A stretch of DNA of 63,962 nucleotides from positions 1 to 63,962 of the forward strand of contig JAVEEA010000104.1 of the NCBI GenBank assembly GCA_030840675.1, given 5' to 3'. The DNA is from Pyrinomonadaceae bacterium. Lineage in GTDB: Bacteria > Acidobacteriota > Blastocatellia > Pyrinomonadales > Pyrinomonadaceae. Below, piece by piece: positions 54,591-63,962 of this stretch. Both the position numbers and the translations under genes were made by a program. The notes below the pieces were generated by a model, which saw only the letters and a list, made by a program, of their open reading frames with translations, was not told where the DNA came from and made no database searches. How positions within the stretch are numbered: position 1 is the stretch's first letter; each line of letters starts with the position of its first letter.

Positions 54591-55564
54591 ATATCCGATC
54601 CAGAGTTGAAAGAGCGTACGAACAGAATATCCCACGAACCAAGCGAACGAAGGTATTCTTTCCGCGACAATGTAACACAGGGAAAGATTCGCCAACCCGG
54701 TTCCAATTCAATTTTGTTTGCGGCCTGCTGTTGATCCTCGCGGTTGGCAAAGATACCAAATACGCTTGAACCACTGCCAGCTAATAATGCGCCAAGTGCA
54801 CCAGCCTGAAGTAGGGATTCTTTCGCTCGTCTTATCTCAGGCTCAATATCAAAGATCACCGACTCAAAGTCGTTCTTCAAGTCGTCCGGCGAAAAGCCGC
54901 GCCCAGTCCACGGTGGTGAATCACGCAAATTCTCGACGCGACGCGAACTTGAAAGAATAGGGGCGGCATTCGAGGTTGTCAAGGCGGGCGCACGTAACGC
55001 AGCGTAGGCGTCGGGAGTCGCTACCGTCGCCTTGGGGGTGACCACAATCAACGGCTGAATCGGCTCGGCGTCACTCGTAACCAAAGGGGAAAGAGTGGTC
55101 CCGATTCCGGTCGCACGCACGCATCCTCCCAGCAGGAAGAATGGGACGTCCGCGCCGAGATCGGCAGCAAGCTCAAGCAGCACCGCTGCCGTCGCCGGAA
55201 GTTTCCAGAGTTGCGCCAGGGCGACAAGCGTGACTGCCGCGTTCGACGATGCACCTCCCAAGCCGCCTTTCGGTGGAATCCTCTTCTCAAGACTGATGTG
55301 CGCGCCTTGCGTTGATGCGTATCGCCGCTGCAACGCCTCGGCAGCTCGCACTATGAGGTTGTTGCGGTCAGTGGGAATGTCCGGTGAATCGCAGACGAGC
55401 GTTATGCGATCGTCGTCGGCAGGTGCGAAATGCAGTTCGTCGTGGAGGGAGATAGTTTGAAGTACGGTGGCGAGCTCGTGATAACCGTCCGGGCGCTTGC
55501 CTAAAACTTCGAGACTCCAGTTGATCTTGGCGAAGGAAGGAAAACTGAGAGCGGACTGAATCAC
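54581..55564 (-). CDS. ispE: CDP-ME kinase IspE
   Basis: 327-residue GHMP kinase of the MEP pathway. It has SFAKINWSLEVLGKRPDGYHEL at the start, the ATP loop PPKGGLGGASSNAA, ADVPFFLLGG and the ALLAGSGSSVFGIF motif. The domain ends near VTLSRKEYL; about 20 extra residues run into the tRNA-Gln gene, where the TAG stop lies. The start is a GTG at 55564. Confidence 0.95.
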   Translation of the reverse strand: MIQSALSFPSFAKINWSLEVLGKRPDGYHELATVLQTISLHDELHFAPADDDRITLVCDSPDIPTDRNNLIVRAAEALQRRYASTQGAHISLEKRIPPKGGLGGASSNAAVTLVALAQLWKLPATAAVLLELAADLGADVPFFLLGGCVRATGIGTTLSPLVTSDAEPIQPLIVVTPKATVATPDAYAALRAPALTTSNAAPILSSSRRVENLRDSPPWTGRGFSPDDLKNDFESVIFDIEPEIRRAKESLLQAGALGALLAGSGSSVFGIFANREDQQQAANKIELEPGWRIFPCVTLSRKEYLRSLGSWDILFVRSFNSGSDIGA

Positions 55565-55611
55565 CTGGAGGGCTAACTTTCCAGCTGGCCACCCCTGAAC
55601 GAGCGCGAGGA

Positions 55612-56319
55612 CTAGCGAGCTATGAATACTTGCGTTAGATAAACCGAGCCATCAGCGGAAACAAAACTGCCGATCGCGACAGCTTGAAAGCCGACGTACA
55701 AAATGTTTGCGCGATGACCCGGCGAGATCATCCATCTTTCAACCGCAAAGGCACCCGGATCATCGTAGCCTTTATTATACGCAATGTTTTCGGCGATCAC
55801 TCTGAAGTGCATGATGCCGTTTGCCTGGGCCCGAGCCTTCAACTGTAACCCTTCCGGCGTTTCATGAGAAAAATAACTCAGCCGGGCCATGCTCTCGGAG
55901 TGTTCCCGGGCCATGCGACAGAGTTCGGCGTCCCACGCCAACGGCTGCAGCCCGTTCTGCGCGCGGGCCCGATTTGTTTCAGCGAAGGCGCGACGTTCCA
56001 CGACATTCGCCTCCAGCAGCGAAGGCGATCTTAAACTGATCGCTTCATTTGTGACTGGTGCTGCCTCAGTGCCAGCGCTTGAAGTCACGCGCCGCGCGCG
56101 CGCGTACGGGGATGAATTGACGGCGCTCGAAATCAGTTGAGCGACCGGCTGCGATGGGTTGTTTTGCGCTCGGGCGCTGCCGGCGAACGACGGCGACACC
56201 AATACCAACAGGACGAAAGCGAGCGCGCGAACGTAGGTTATGGAAGAGGGAATACGACTCCCGGAGGAAGCCGGCTCTGGCGTAATCATGGGGGATTTCC
56301 CGCGGGCAAAAGGCGCCAC
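55612..56319 (-). CDS. Secreted CAP/SCP-domain protein
   Basis: Up to 235 residues (GTG at 56319; an ATG at 56286 giving 224 is equally possible). A signal segment (ALAFVLLVLVSPSFAGSARAQ) precedes a CAP domain: FAETNRARAQNGLQPLAWDAEL, then HSESMARLSYFSHETPEG, VIAENIAYN and ERWMISPGHRANILYVGF. The His/Glu pairs of the CAP cavity (SHE, AEN, PGHR) are present. Bacterial CAP proteins are common surface or extracellular proteins of unclear activity. Confidence 0.88.
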   Translation of the reverse strand: MAPFARGKSPMITPEPASSGSRIPSSITYVRALAFVLLVLVSPSFAGSARAQNNPSQPVAQLISSAVNSSPYARARRVTSSAGTEAAPVTNEAISLRSPSLLEANVVERRAFAETNRARAQNGLQPLAWDAELCRMAREHSESMARLSYFSHETPEGLQLKARAQANGIMHFRVIAENIAYNKGYDDPGAFAVERWMISPGHRANILYVGFQAVAIGSFVSADGSVYLTQVFIAR

Positions 56320-56472
56320 GCTAAAGGCCTGAGGAAGGCTGTTTAAGAAGGGAAACCTAGCCGGGGCTGGCAGGTTAGGAACGACAAACCCAGACTAGCA
56401 GAGCGGCCAACCGAGATCAACACTATTTCCAGCGGAACACGTTAGAAGCGTGCTGGCCACAGATTTAGGGAG

Positions 56473-56979
56473 TTATTCAGCGTCATTCGTACCGTTCTCA
56501 GAGGCGTATCGCCGCACTGCCTGCTCCCAGGACACGCGTACGGGATAACCATAGAGGAACACGCCAGCGGCCACGACCGCAGCGCGGTAAGTGTAAGCAG
56601 GATCTCCCAGGTACAGCGTAGCCCCAAATCCTATTAACGCGACGGCCACCCCGATTAGGGCGACGCGCAGTGTCGTTTTCTGCAATGAGATCAAAAGGCC
56701 GGAGGGTCCTTGCAGTCCCGCGATGTCCTGCAAACGCATCGCGGCAAACTTGGTGCGACGAAAAGCCACCGCGCAAAACCCCAGAATCAAAATTGCGATC
56801 AAGACGCCCATGTGCAGCGATGGATTGCTACGCTGCGTGAGGGACTTCTGACTCACAAAAGCCAGCACGCACAAGAGCACTGCGCCAACCAGCAGCGACA
56901 GCATGGTGGTCGCGGTACTTTTGTGGCGGCGTACTAGTTCAGTCTGAACATCTGGGAATGAGTTTGCAGTTTGCATCAT
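56473..56979 (-). CDS. Four-helix membrane protein of unknown function
   Basis: 168 residues from the ATG at 56979, with GGAG four bases upstream. Hydrophobic helices lie at about residues 25-45, 60-77, 103-123 and 131-149. There are no known motifs. It lies between the CAP and BamD-like genes, same strand. Not recognised. Confidence 0.7.
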   Translation of the reverse strand: MMQTANSFPDVQTELVRRHKSTATTMLSLLVGAVLLCVLAFVSQKSLTQRSNPSLHMGVLIAILILGFCAVAFRRTKFAAMRLQDIAGLQGPSGLLISLQKTTLRVALIGVAVALIGFGATLYLGDPAYTYRAAVVAAGVFLYGYPVRVSWEQAVRRYASENGTNDAE

Positions 56980-57052
56980 GTTTCTCCGCGGCAATCATCC
57001 GTCAACTGAGTGCCCCTGAGCAAGGAGTCAGAAAATGTAAGGAGGGTCCCGC

Positions 57053-57088
57053 AAACAAAAAGCCCGCCATGAAGCTCACGACGGGCTC
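57053..57088 (-). terminator. Terminator of the BamD-like gene
   Basis: Minus-strand hairpin AGCCCG/CGGGCT (57061-57066 with 57082-57087) followed by a T-run, 27 bases after the stop codon of the gene at 57115. Confidence 0.88.
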
Positions 57089-57114
57089 AGTAAGCGAATA
57101 GTTTGGCTATGACT

Positions 57115-58671
57115 TTATCTCTCGGGCTTTATCTCGCGCGGAGCCGAACTCGCGGGCGCGATTGTTGCCGGTTGATTCGCATTCTGTGTTGACGGTCGCG
57201 GGGCGGGGTTGACCGGCGCCGGCCGACTGCGCTGCACTGGCGCGACCGGGGTTACGTTTGAAGGAAGCTGTCCGTTGTATTTCAGGGCCTCATCGATCAG
57301 GTCGGCAGTGCCCTCTTTCCTGTCCCGCCTGATCAGTATGCCATCCGTGTTGACGGTGACATCAGCGCGTCCCATGACTTCCTTCATTAAGCTGCCCATG
57401 AACCCGGGACGTTCGGCGGGCGCGATGTTCTTGCGCGCCGGATCCGGATCAGGAACCGGAGCGCCGATGATACTCAATTGGTCCTTGGCTTTTTCCGCGT
57501 ACTCGCTGTTGGGAAAGTTGCGTAAGAGCTCCTGGTAATACTTCGCAGCTTCGTCCGGTTCTTCTTCCTCCTGGTAAGTAAACGCGAGCTTGAACAGCAC
57601 ACCGTCACGCAAGGAGAAGTTAGGATACTTGTCCATCACTTCCTTGAAGCGCGACTGCGCTCCCTTCAGGCCGCCCTTCTTACCCTTGTAGCGCGCGTCC
57701 AAATAAAAATTGCCAATCTGATAACCGTGCAGCGCCAGACTCTCCTGCGCTTCACGCAGGCGATCCTCGACGATTGGGCGGAGATTAGTTTGTGGATACT
57801 GCTGCAGCAGTGCCTTCAAGCGTTGTTCGGCTTTGCGCGCATGGGTGATGTCGCGATCGGAAAGTCCCATCTGCCGCATCTCCGCTTCCGCCACTTTCAG
57901 CATCGCATCGTCGGCGAGCGGGTCAGTTGGGAAAAACGTAAGCCAATCCTGATAGGCCTGTGCTGCCTGGATGAGCGAGGCGGTAGTCCCTTCGAGATAA
58001 AACGAATCAGCGATTGCTAACTTTGCCAACGGCAGGAACCCTGAATCCGGATAGGTATTGATGATCGTGGAAAAAAGTAGCCGGCCGGTTTCGTGGTTTC
58101 CCTTTCGCACTTCCTTCGCGGCTTCTTCGAAGAGTACGCGGTCGCGACCCGCGGCAACCGTCCCCGTTAACTCTTCATATTTATCGCCGCCGCCGCCGCC
58201 CAGCAAGCCAAACAACCGTCCTTTCTTTTTCTTCTTCGTCGCAGTCGTACTCGCGGTTACGTTCCCGCTTCTGGCGCCGGCAGTTGCCTGCAATCCAGCC
58301 TGCACTCGAGTATTCAGATCCGCAACAGAAGTCTCCAGACGATCAAGAATGGTGGGATCATAACGGTCGGAACGATCTTGTTTCGACCTGATGTCGCTAA
58401 CTTCGGAAATGACCGACCCGACCTCTTTGTCCAAACCACGTAGCCGCTCACGTGGGTCATCGGGATTCTTTTTCTCGGCAGCACTTTGCGGGTCCATGGA
58501 AGAAATAGCGCCACTGAGAGAGCGTCGCAGGGACTCAAGCTTTGAACGCATAACTTCGAGTCGTTGCACTGCCGACAACTCATTTTGCGTGCCCTGGGCC
58601 AGGGCGCCGGCGGCCAATGCGAGGGCGAGCGCCGCGCAAATTACCATGTGAGCGCTGAACCGAGAATACAT
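57115..58671 (-). CDS. Exported BamD-like TPR protein
   Basis: 518 residues from the ATG at 58671 (GGAGG seven bases upstream), with signal peptide (residues 1-24, AALALALAAGALAQ). A coiled-coil region (residues 30-115) is followed by BamD/YbgF-like tetratricopeptide repeats (about 165-410): GRLLFSTIINTYPDSGFLPL, YQDWLTFFPTDPLADDAML, RYKGKKGGLKGAQSRF. The tail is Pro-rich. It probably acts in outer-membrane protein assembly or as a periplasmic scaffold. No lipobox cysteine is seen, unlike classical BamD. Followed by a terminator. Confidence 0.82.
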   Translation of the reverse strand: MYSRFSAHMVICAALALALAAGALAQGTQNELSAVQRLEVMRSKLESLRRSLSGAISSMDPQSAAEKKNPDDPRERLRGLDKEVGSVISEVSDIRSKQDRSDRYDPTILDRLETSVADLNTRVQAGLQATAGARSGNVTASTTATKKKKKGRLFGLLGGGGGDKYEELTGTVAAGRDRVLFEEAAKEVRKGNHETGRLLFSTIINTYPDSGFLPLAKLAIADSFYLEGTTASLIQAAQAYQDWLTFFPTDPLADDAMLKVAEAEMRQMGLSDRDITHARKAEQRLKALLQQYPQTNLRPIVEDRLREAQESLALHGYQIGNFYLDARYKGKKGGLKGAQSRFKEVMDKYPNFSLRDGVLFKLAFTYQEEEEPDEAAKYYQELLRNFPNSEYAEKAKDQLSIIGAPVPDPDPARKNIAPAERPGFMGSLMKEVMGRADVTVNTDGILIRRDRKEGTADLIDEALKYNGQLPSNVTPVAPVQRSRPAPVNPAPRPSTQNANQPATIAPASSAPREIKPER

Positions 58672-58758
58672 ACTGAACCTCCAAAACTTCTTATCAAATA
58701 TAAACGACTTCGCGGCTGTTGTAGCGTGTGCGAAGCACTTATGAATTCCAAACACAAG

Positions 58759-59430
58759 CTAATGCGCGGCGGCTGCACGCAGGTCTTTCACCGCTGCTTC
58801 GGGATCACTCGCGCCGAAGATCGCCGAACCAGCAACAATAATCTCAGCTCCCGCCGCGACTACGGCCGCGATGTTTTCCTGATCGATACCCCCGTCGATC
58901 TCTATCCGAGTCGTCAATTTGCGCTCACGGATCATGTTTCGCAGCCGGCTTACTTTTTCTACTGAAGCGTCAATAAACTTCTGTCCGCCAAATCCCGGGT
59001 TAACTGACATCACCAGCACATAATCGGCAAACTGCAAGACATCACTAAGACTCTCCAACGACGTCGCCGGGTTAACGACAACTCCAGCTTGCGCACCGGC
59101 GGCTTTGATCGCAGCCAACGTGCGATGTAAGTGCGCATCGGCTTCGACGTGGACTGAAACCATTTTCGCACCGGCTTCAACGAACTGCTGCGCATAGCGC
59201 CCGGGCTCGGAGATCATCAAGTGAGCGTCAATCGGCAACTCGGTCGCACGGGCCAACGACTTCAATACCGGTAAACCAACCGTCAGGTTTGGGACGAAGT
59301 GTCCATCCATCACGTCGAAGTGCAGGATGGTCGCGCCCCCGCGCTTGACTGCTTCAATTTGCTCGCCCAGCCGCGAAAAGTCGGCCGACAAAATCGAGGG
59401 CGCGATATCAATTGTCCTGCCGCTTATCAT
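58759..59430 (-). CDS. rpe: Ribulose-phosphate 3-epimerase
   Basis: 223-residue TIM-barrel enzyme of the pentose phosphate pathway: IAPSILSADFSRLGEQIEAV, HFDVMDGHFVPNLTVG (metal-binding H and D), DAHLMISEPGRYA, VMSVNPGFGGQKFI and EIDGGIDQENI. ATG at 59430. It follows the PASTA gene by 27 bases, an order seen near rsmB/fmt in other bacteria. Confidence 0.97.
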   Translation of the reverse strand: MISGRTIDIAPSILSADFSRLGEQIEAVKRGGATILHFDVMDGHFVPNLTVGLPVLKSLARATELPIDAHLMISEPGRYAQQFVEAGAKMVSVHVEADAHLHRTLAAIKAAGAQAGVVVNPATSLESLSDVLQFADYVLVMSVNPGFGGQKFIDASVEKVSRLRNMIRERKLTTRIEIDGGIDQENIAAVVAAGAEIIVAGSAIFGASDPEAAVKDLRAAAAH

Positions 59431-59457
59431 CAAGTAATCAGGTCGCGCCGGCGTGGG

Positions 59458-60114
59458 CTACGGATTTTCGCGCGCGGGCCTCACGGTCGGGGATGGTCGC
59501 GGCGCCAGTGGTCGCCCGGCTCCGTTCTGGTTAGTACCGCGATTAATATTTGCATTGCGATTCGCGGCGGGCCGATTCGCGTTCAGGTTCGCCCGGTTAC
59601 TGCTGTTCGCATTTTTGTTGGCGTTGCGGTTGCCGGTGTTCGCGTTGGCATTGGTGTTGTCGTTCGCGTTCTTGTTAACGTTCCGGTTGCGCTTGGGTTT
59701 GTTTTCGTTAGTGGCGGATTGGTTGGCGTTCTGATTCGCGTTAACCTGGTCGGGTGTTTTCTCCGGGACCACCGTTTCCGACGCTTCACCTTCCTTCGCC
59801 GTGCGGCTAATGTCCATCGCTACCGTCTGTCCGGCCTTTACCATCTCTCCGGATCGCGGCAGCTGAAACAGGACCGTGTTAGCCTTGAACTCGCTGTTGG
59901 GCCGCGTGGCTCGCACTCGAAAGTTCAGACCCGCATCACCCAGCACACGCTCCGCTTCGAAGCGATCCTTGCCGACGACTTCTGGTACCTGGACTTCCGG
60001 ACTGCGCAATGAAAGATAGACGGTCGTGCCGAGGCCTAACACAAAAACAACCGCGATCGCGATCACTGTGCTGATCCTTCGTAACGCTGACAGTGCCGTG
60101 GCGGTCGTGTTCAC
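59458..60114 (-). CDS. PASTA-domain membrane protein with Asn-rich tail
   Basis: 218 residues. One membrane helix (about 16-36, VIAIAVVFVLGLGTTVYLSL), one PASTA domain (VQVPEVVGKDRFEAERVLGDAGLNFRV in pieces, residues 38-105), then a tail of about 90 residues built mainly of NAN/NANKN-type units (KNANDNTNANANTGNRNANK). PASTA domains bind cell-wall fragments or act as spacers. There is no kinase domain. GTG start at 60114. Lies between rsmB and rpe. Confidence 0.85.
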   Translation of the reverse strand: MNTTATALSALRRISTVIAIAVVFVLGLGTTVYLSLRSPEVQVPEVVGKDRFEAERVLGDAGLNFRVRATRPNSEFKANTVLFQLPRSGEMVKAGQTVAMDISRTAKEGEASETVVPEKTPDQVNANQNANQSATNENKPKRNRNVNKNANDNTNANANTGNRNANKNANSSNRANLNANRPAANRNANINRGTNQNGAGRPLAPRPSPTVRPARENP

Positions 60115-60221
60115 TTAGCTAACTTTAACTCCAGCTCCAATTAGTGCCCCGAAACGCGGCGAAGTCTAACATCCACTAAACATGCCCGCAAGGTAACCAC
60201 TTTTCGCCGTGTGACAAATCG

Positions 60222-61571
60222 TCACTCGCCTCTCCGCTCAAAGGCGCTGATGAAAAACCCGTCAGTGCCGTCTCGCTGCGGCCAGGTGCGGGCCATTCCG
60301 TCAGCAGTTTTCAACCACGACTGCAACGGCAACGGAGCGAACTTGAAGCTTTCGTTGTTTTCAAGGAACGTTCTGACGACGTCTTCGTTTTCGTCGAGCT
60401 CCACCGAACAAGTTGAATAGATTAGCCGGCCCCCGGGCTTTACCACAGTCGCCGCATTCTCCAATAGTTGCAACTGGCGTCGGGACAGATCCGCAAGGTC
60501 AGCGGGTGAGATGCGCCAACGGATTTCCGGGTTGCGCCTCAGCGTACCCGTACCGGAACAAGGCGCGTCAACCAACACACGGTCAAACATTTCAGGAACG
60601 AACGGTAAGGGTTGAAGTCCGTCCAGAGTGAGACATTGAATGCTCGTCAATCCCTGAAGCTGCGCCGCGGCTGCCAACGTCCGCAGCCGATGTGGACGAA
60701 GGTCCGACGCGATAAGCAGCGCGGAATCAAGCGCGAGGTCGGCAATTTGGGTTGACTTGCTGCCGGGCGCCGCGCAGAGATCCAGTACGCGGTGACCCGG
60801 TTTGGCGGCGAGCGCCGCGGCAACCAGTTGGGACGCTTCATCCTGAAGATAGATTTGCCCCGAGGCAGCCAACTCGTTTAAATGGTCTCCCGAGCCGCTT
60901 ATCCGCCAGGCGTGGTCCGCTACGCGTGAGGGGACCACTTCGGCGCCAGCCTCGCGCAAACGTGCAATTACTTCAGCTTCCTGTGCTCGTTGATTTACGA
61001 CGCGGAATGCAACCGGCGCCGATTCGTTATTCGCGTGTGCGAAGGCTGTTGCGGCCGCGACGCCGAAGGCGTTGGACCAACGCTCGAGCAACCAGCGCGG
61101 GTGTGAAGTTTCGACTGCCAGGCGTTCGCTGGGATCGCTGATGGTGCCGGCAGGATCGACTTCCGGCTCACGCGTCGCGCGCCGCAAGATCGCATTAACC
61201 AAACCGCCCGCCGAACGTTTGCGCGCGACGTTGACCAGATTGACTGACTCGTTAACTGCCGCCGATGCGGGTACGCGCGTCAGGAAGCGCAACTGGTAAA
61301 GTCCAAGACGAAGAATGATGAGAACGGAGGGGTCAAGCTCGCCGACTCTCCGATTTGCGTAAAGCTCAATCAGTCGGTCCAACCAAAGTTGCCGGCGCAA
61401 AACACCGAGGACTAACTCGTGACTAAGCGCCCGGTCCCGCGGTTTCAGTTCACCGGCGCCCGCTGCTAAAAGCACCGAGGCATAGGCGCCATCCGCCACG
61501 CGCTGCAGGATTTCAAATGCAGCCAGACGCGCGGGCGACACGGAATTACTCTTCGCCAAAGCGATCGCCAA
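60222..61571 (-). CDS. rsmB: 16S rRNA m5C967 methyltransferase RsmB
   Basis: 449 residues. An N-terminal NusB-like domain (residues 10-140) precedes an AdoMet methyltransferase: VLDLCAAPGSKSTQIADLA, LVDAPCSGTGTLRRNPEIRW and the catalytic STCSVELDENE. Start TTG at 61571, overlapping the fmt stop by 26 bases; a later GTG is possible. Co-transcribed with fmt. Confidence 0.95.
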   Translation of the reverse strand: MAIALAKSNSVSPARLAAFEILQRVADGAYASVLLAAGAGELKPRDRALSHELVLGVLRRQLWLDRLIELYANRRVGELDPSVLIILRLGLYQLRFLTRVPASAAVNESVNLVNVARKRSAGGLVNAILRRATREPEVDPAGTISDPSERLAVETSHPRWLLERWSNAFGVAAATAFAHANNESAPVAFRVVNQRAQEAEVIARLREAGAEVVPSRVADHAWRISGSGDHLNELAASGQIYLQDEASQLVAAALAAKPGHRVLDLCAAPGSKSTQIADLALDSALLIASDLRPHRLRTLAAAAQLQGLTSIQCLTLDGLQPLPFVPEMFDRVLVDAPCSGTGTLRRNPEIRWRISPADLADLSRRQLQLLENAATVVKPGGRLIYSTCSVELDENEDVVRTFLENNESFKFAPLPLQSWLKTADGMARTWPQRDGTDGFFISAFERRGE

Positions 61572-62481
61572 TCTTCAGGTGTGTGCCGTTAAGAAAGTCT
61601 CGCACGCTCATGCGGCGTTTTGCTTCCGGCTGCAATTCGAGCAAGCGCAACGCGGTTTGCCCACCGCACGTGACTATCAATTCGTCTCCGTGTGCGCTGA
61701 TAACTGTTCCGGGCATCGTGTCGCCGGCGCCAGCCTCGGTGACGCTCGCTTTCCAGATGATCAAACGATGTCCGCGGTAGTGCGTGAACGCTCCGGGCCA
61801 CGGTTGAAATCCGCGGACACAACGTTCGCTGGTTTCGGCAGGGTTGGACCAGTCGAGTAGGCCGTCGGCTTTTTTCAGCATGGGCGCGAAGGTCGCGTCT
61901 CGATCGTGTTGCGGGCGCGGCGTGATCGTATCCAGTTGCGCGAGCGTCTTGCTCAGCAGGTCGGCGCCCAACGGCGCGAGGCGGTGTAATAGTTCAGGTG
62001 TAGTTTCACTTTCACCGATTGCAGTTTCGCACTGCAGGAGAATTGGACCGGAATCAAGTTTCTCTTCGATGAACATCGTGGTGACGCCAGACTTCTCGGC
62101 CCCGTTGACGATGGCCCAATTGGCCGGCGCCGCACCGCGATAGAGGGGCAACAAGGAAAAATGGACGTTAATACAACCGCGACGTGGCGCGCGCAAATAC
62201 TCGACCGGCAGGATGCGGCCGTAGGCGACAACCACGGCGACTTCGGGGTCGTACGATGCGAACAGCTCCTTGGCTTCGTCAGTTTTGATCTTTCGTGGCT
62301 GTTCAACTGTCAGTCCTTCCGCCAGCGCAAACTCTTTGATGGCGGGCGCGTGCAACTTCTCACCACGGCCGGCTGGCTTGTCGGGTTGCGTCCAGACAGC
62401 GACAACCTCGTGCCCATCCCGCAGCAAACGCTGTAAAGACGGCACCGCGGATTCGGGCGTGCCCATGAAAACTATGCGCAT
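61546..62481 (-). CDS. fmt: Methionyl-tRNA formyltransferase
   Basis: 311 residues. RIVFMGTPESAVPSLQRLL, NVHFSLLPLYRGAAPANWAI (catalytic loop) and the GAEKSGVTTMFIEEKLDSGPIL segment are diagnostic; the C-terminal tRNA-binding domain is complete. It formylates initiator tRNA. Upstream partner def is not in the window; a 144-base gap precedes it. Confidence 0.97.
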   Translation of the reverse strand: MRIVFMGTPESAVPSLQRLLRDGHEVVAVWTQPDKPAGRGEKLHAPAIKEFALAEGLTVEQPRKIKTDEAKELFASYDPEVAVVVAYGRILPVEYLRAPRRGCINVHFSLLPLYRGAAPANWAIVNGAEKSGVTTMFIEEKLDSGPILLQCETAIGESETTPELLHRLAPLGADLLSKTLAQLDTITPRPQHDRDATFAPMLKKADGLLDWSNPAETSERCVRGFQPWPGAFTHYRGHRLIIWKASVTEAGAGDTMPGTVISAHGDELIVTCGGQTALRLLELQPEAKRRMSVRDFLNGTHLKIGDRFGEE

Positions 62482-62625
62482 AACGTCTTACTGTGAAGAG
62501 CGGAGCAAACGCGGGGTGCTGACCTTGAGTTGTTCATGCTTATCGGGTTACTTCCAAAGGAAGGCGCAGAAGGAAACCAACAATTTAGAATAGCCTCGTG
62601 GTTGGGAAAGGGGACATTTGATTTT

Positions 62626-63962
<1,337 letters not shown>

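Overview
This is a 64 kb chromosomal stretch of a moderately GC-rich Gram-negative bacterium. The layout, two giant sortilin-like beta-propeller proteins, TonB-type energy transducers, a BMP-type nucleoside importer and GC-rich hairpin repeats that sit even inside genes look most like an Acidobacteriota genome, perhaps Blastocatellia. That assignment is an inference from general resemblance; no rRNA is present to confirm it. Nearly all genes lie on the minus strand. There is no prophage, transposase or CRISPR array.

Region by region (right-to-left transcription unless stated): 0-6 kb holds an Fe-S assembly operon (Rrf2 regulator, sufB, sufC, sufD, a retropepsin-like protease, sufS). 6-9 kb holds a TonB-like protein and an exported amidohydrolase. 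8.8-10.3 kb holds a TIR-like/GAF protein facing a small PnuC-like membrane protein. 10.3-18.6 kb is a nucleoside uptake and salvage operon (deoA, BMP lipoprotein, ATPase, two permeases, pnp, udk, cdd). 18.6-21.5 kb holds a tandem repeat, ispF, ispD and a PIN-TRAM protein. 21.6-31.6 kb holds secreted proteins, two sortilin-like proteins and an orphan MEDS histidine kinase. 31.6-37.3 kb holds a metalloprotease-like protein, radA, an ArsC-family gene with an in-frame TGA, glutamate dehydrogenase and a TonB protein. 37.4-48.9 kb is a mixed accessory region (MaoC, NHL, DinB, FAD oxidoreductase, two M15-type peptidases, hydrolase, alr and unknowns). 48.9-55.6 kb is a conserved housekeeping block (dnaB, rplI, rpsR, rpsF, pth, rplY, prs, tRNA-Gln, ispE). 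55.6-64 kb holds a CAP protein, a BamD-like protein, rpe, a PASTA protein, rsmB, fmt and the 3' part of a P5C dehydrogenase gene.

The strongest unusual signal is the ArsC/Spx-family gene at 34460-34819. A single TGA replaces the first cysteine of its CxxC motif, the frame stays open on both sides, and a 7-bp stem-loop with a G in its loop lies about 30 nt after the TGA. This is what a selenocysteine gene looks like, although a nonsense mutation is not excluded. A second theme is repeats: at least six intergenic arrays have a period of seven bases and several fold back on themselves. GC-rich inverted-repeat elements are scattered through the window, and one perfect 25-bp inverted repeat is inserted in frame inside an oxidoreductase gene. 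A third is the TIR-GAF protein, which may be a stand-alone, ligand-sensing NAD-consuming effector.
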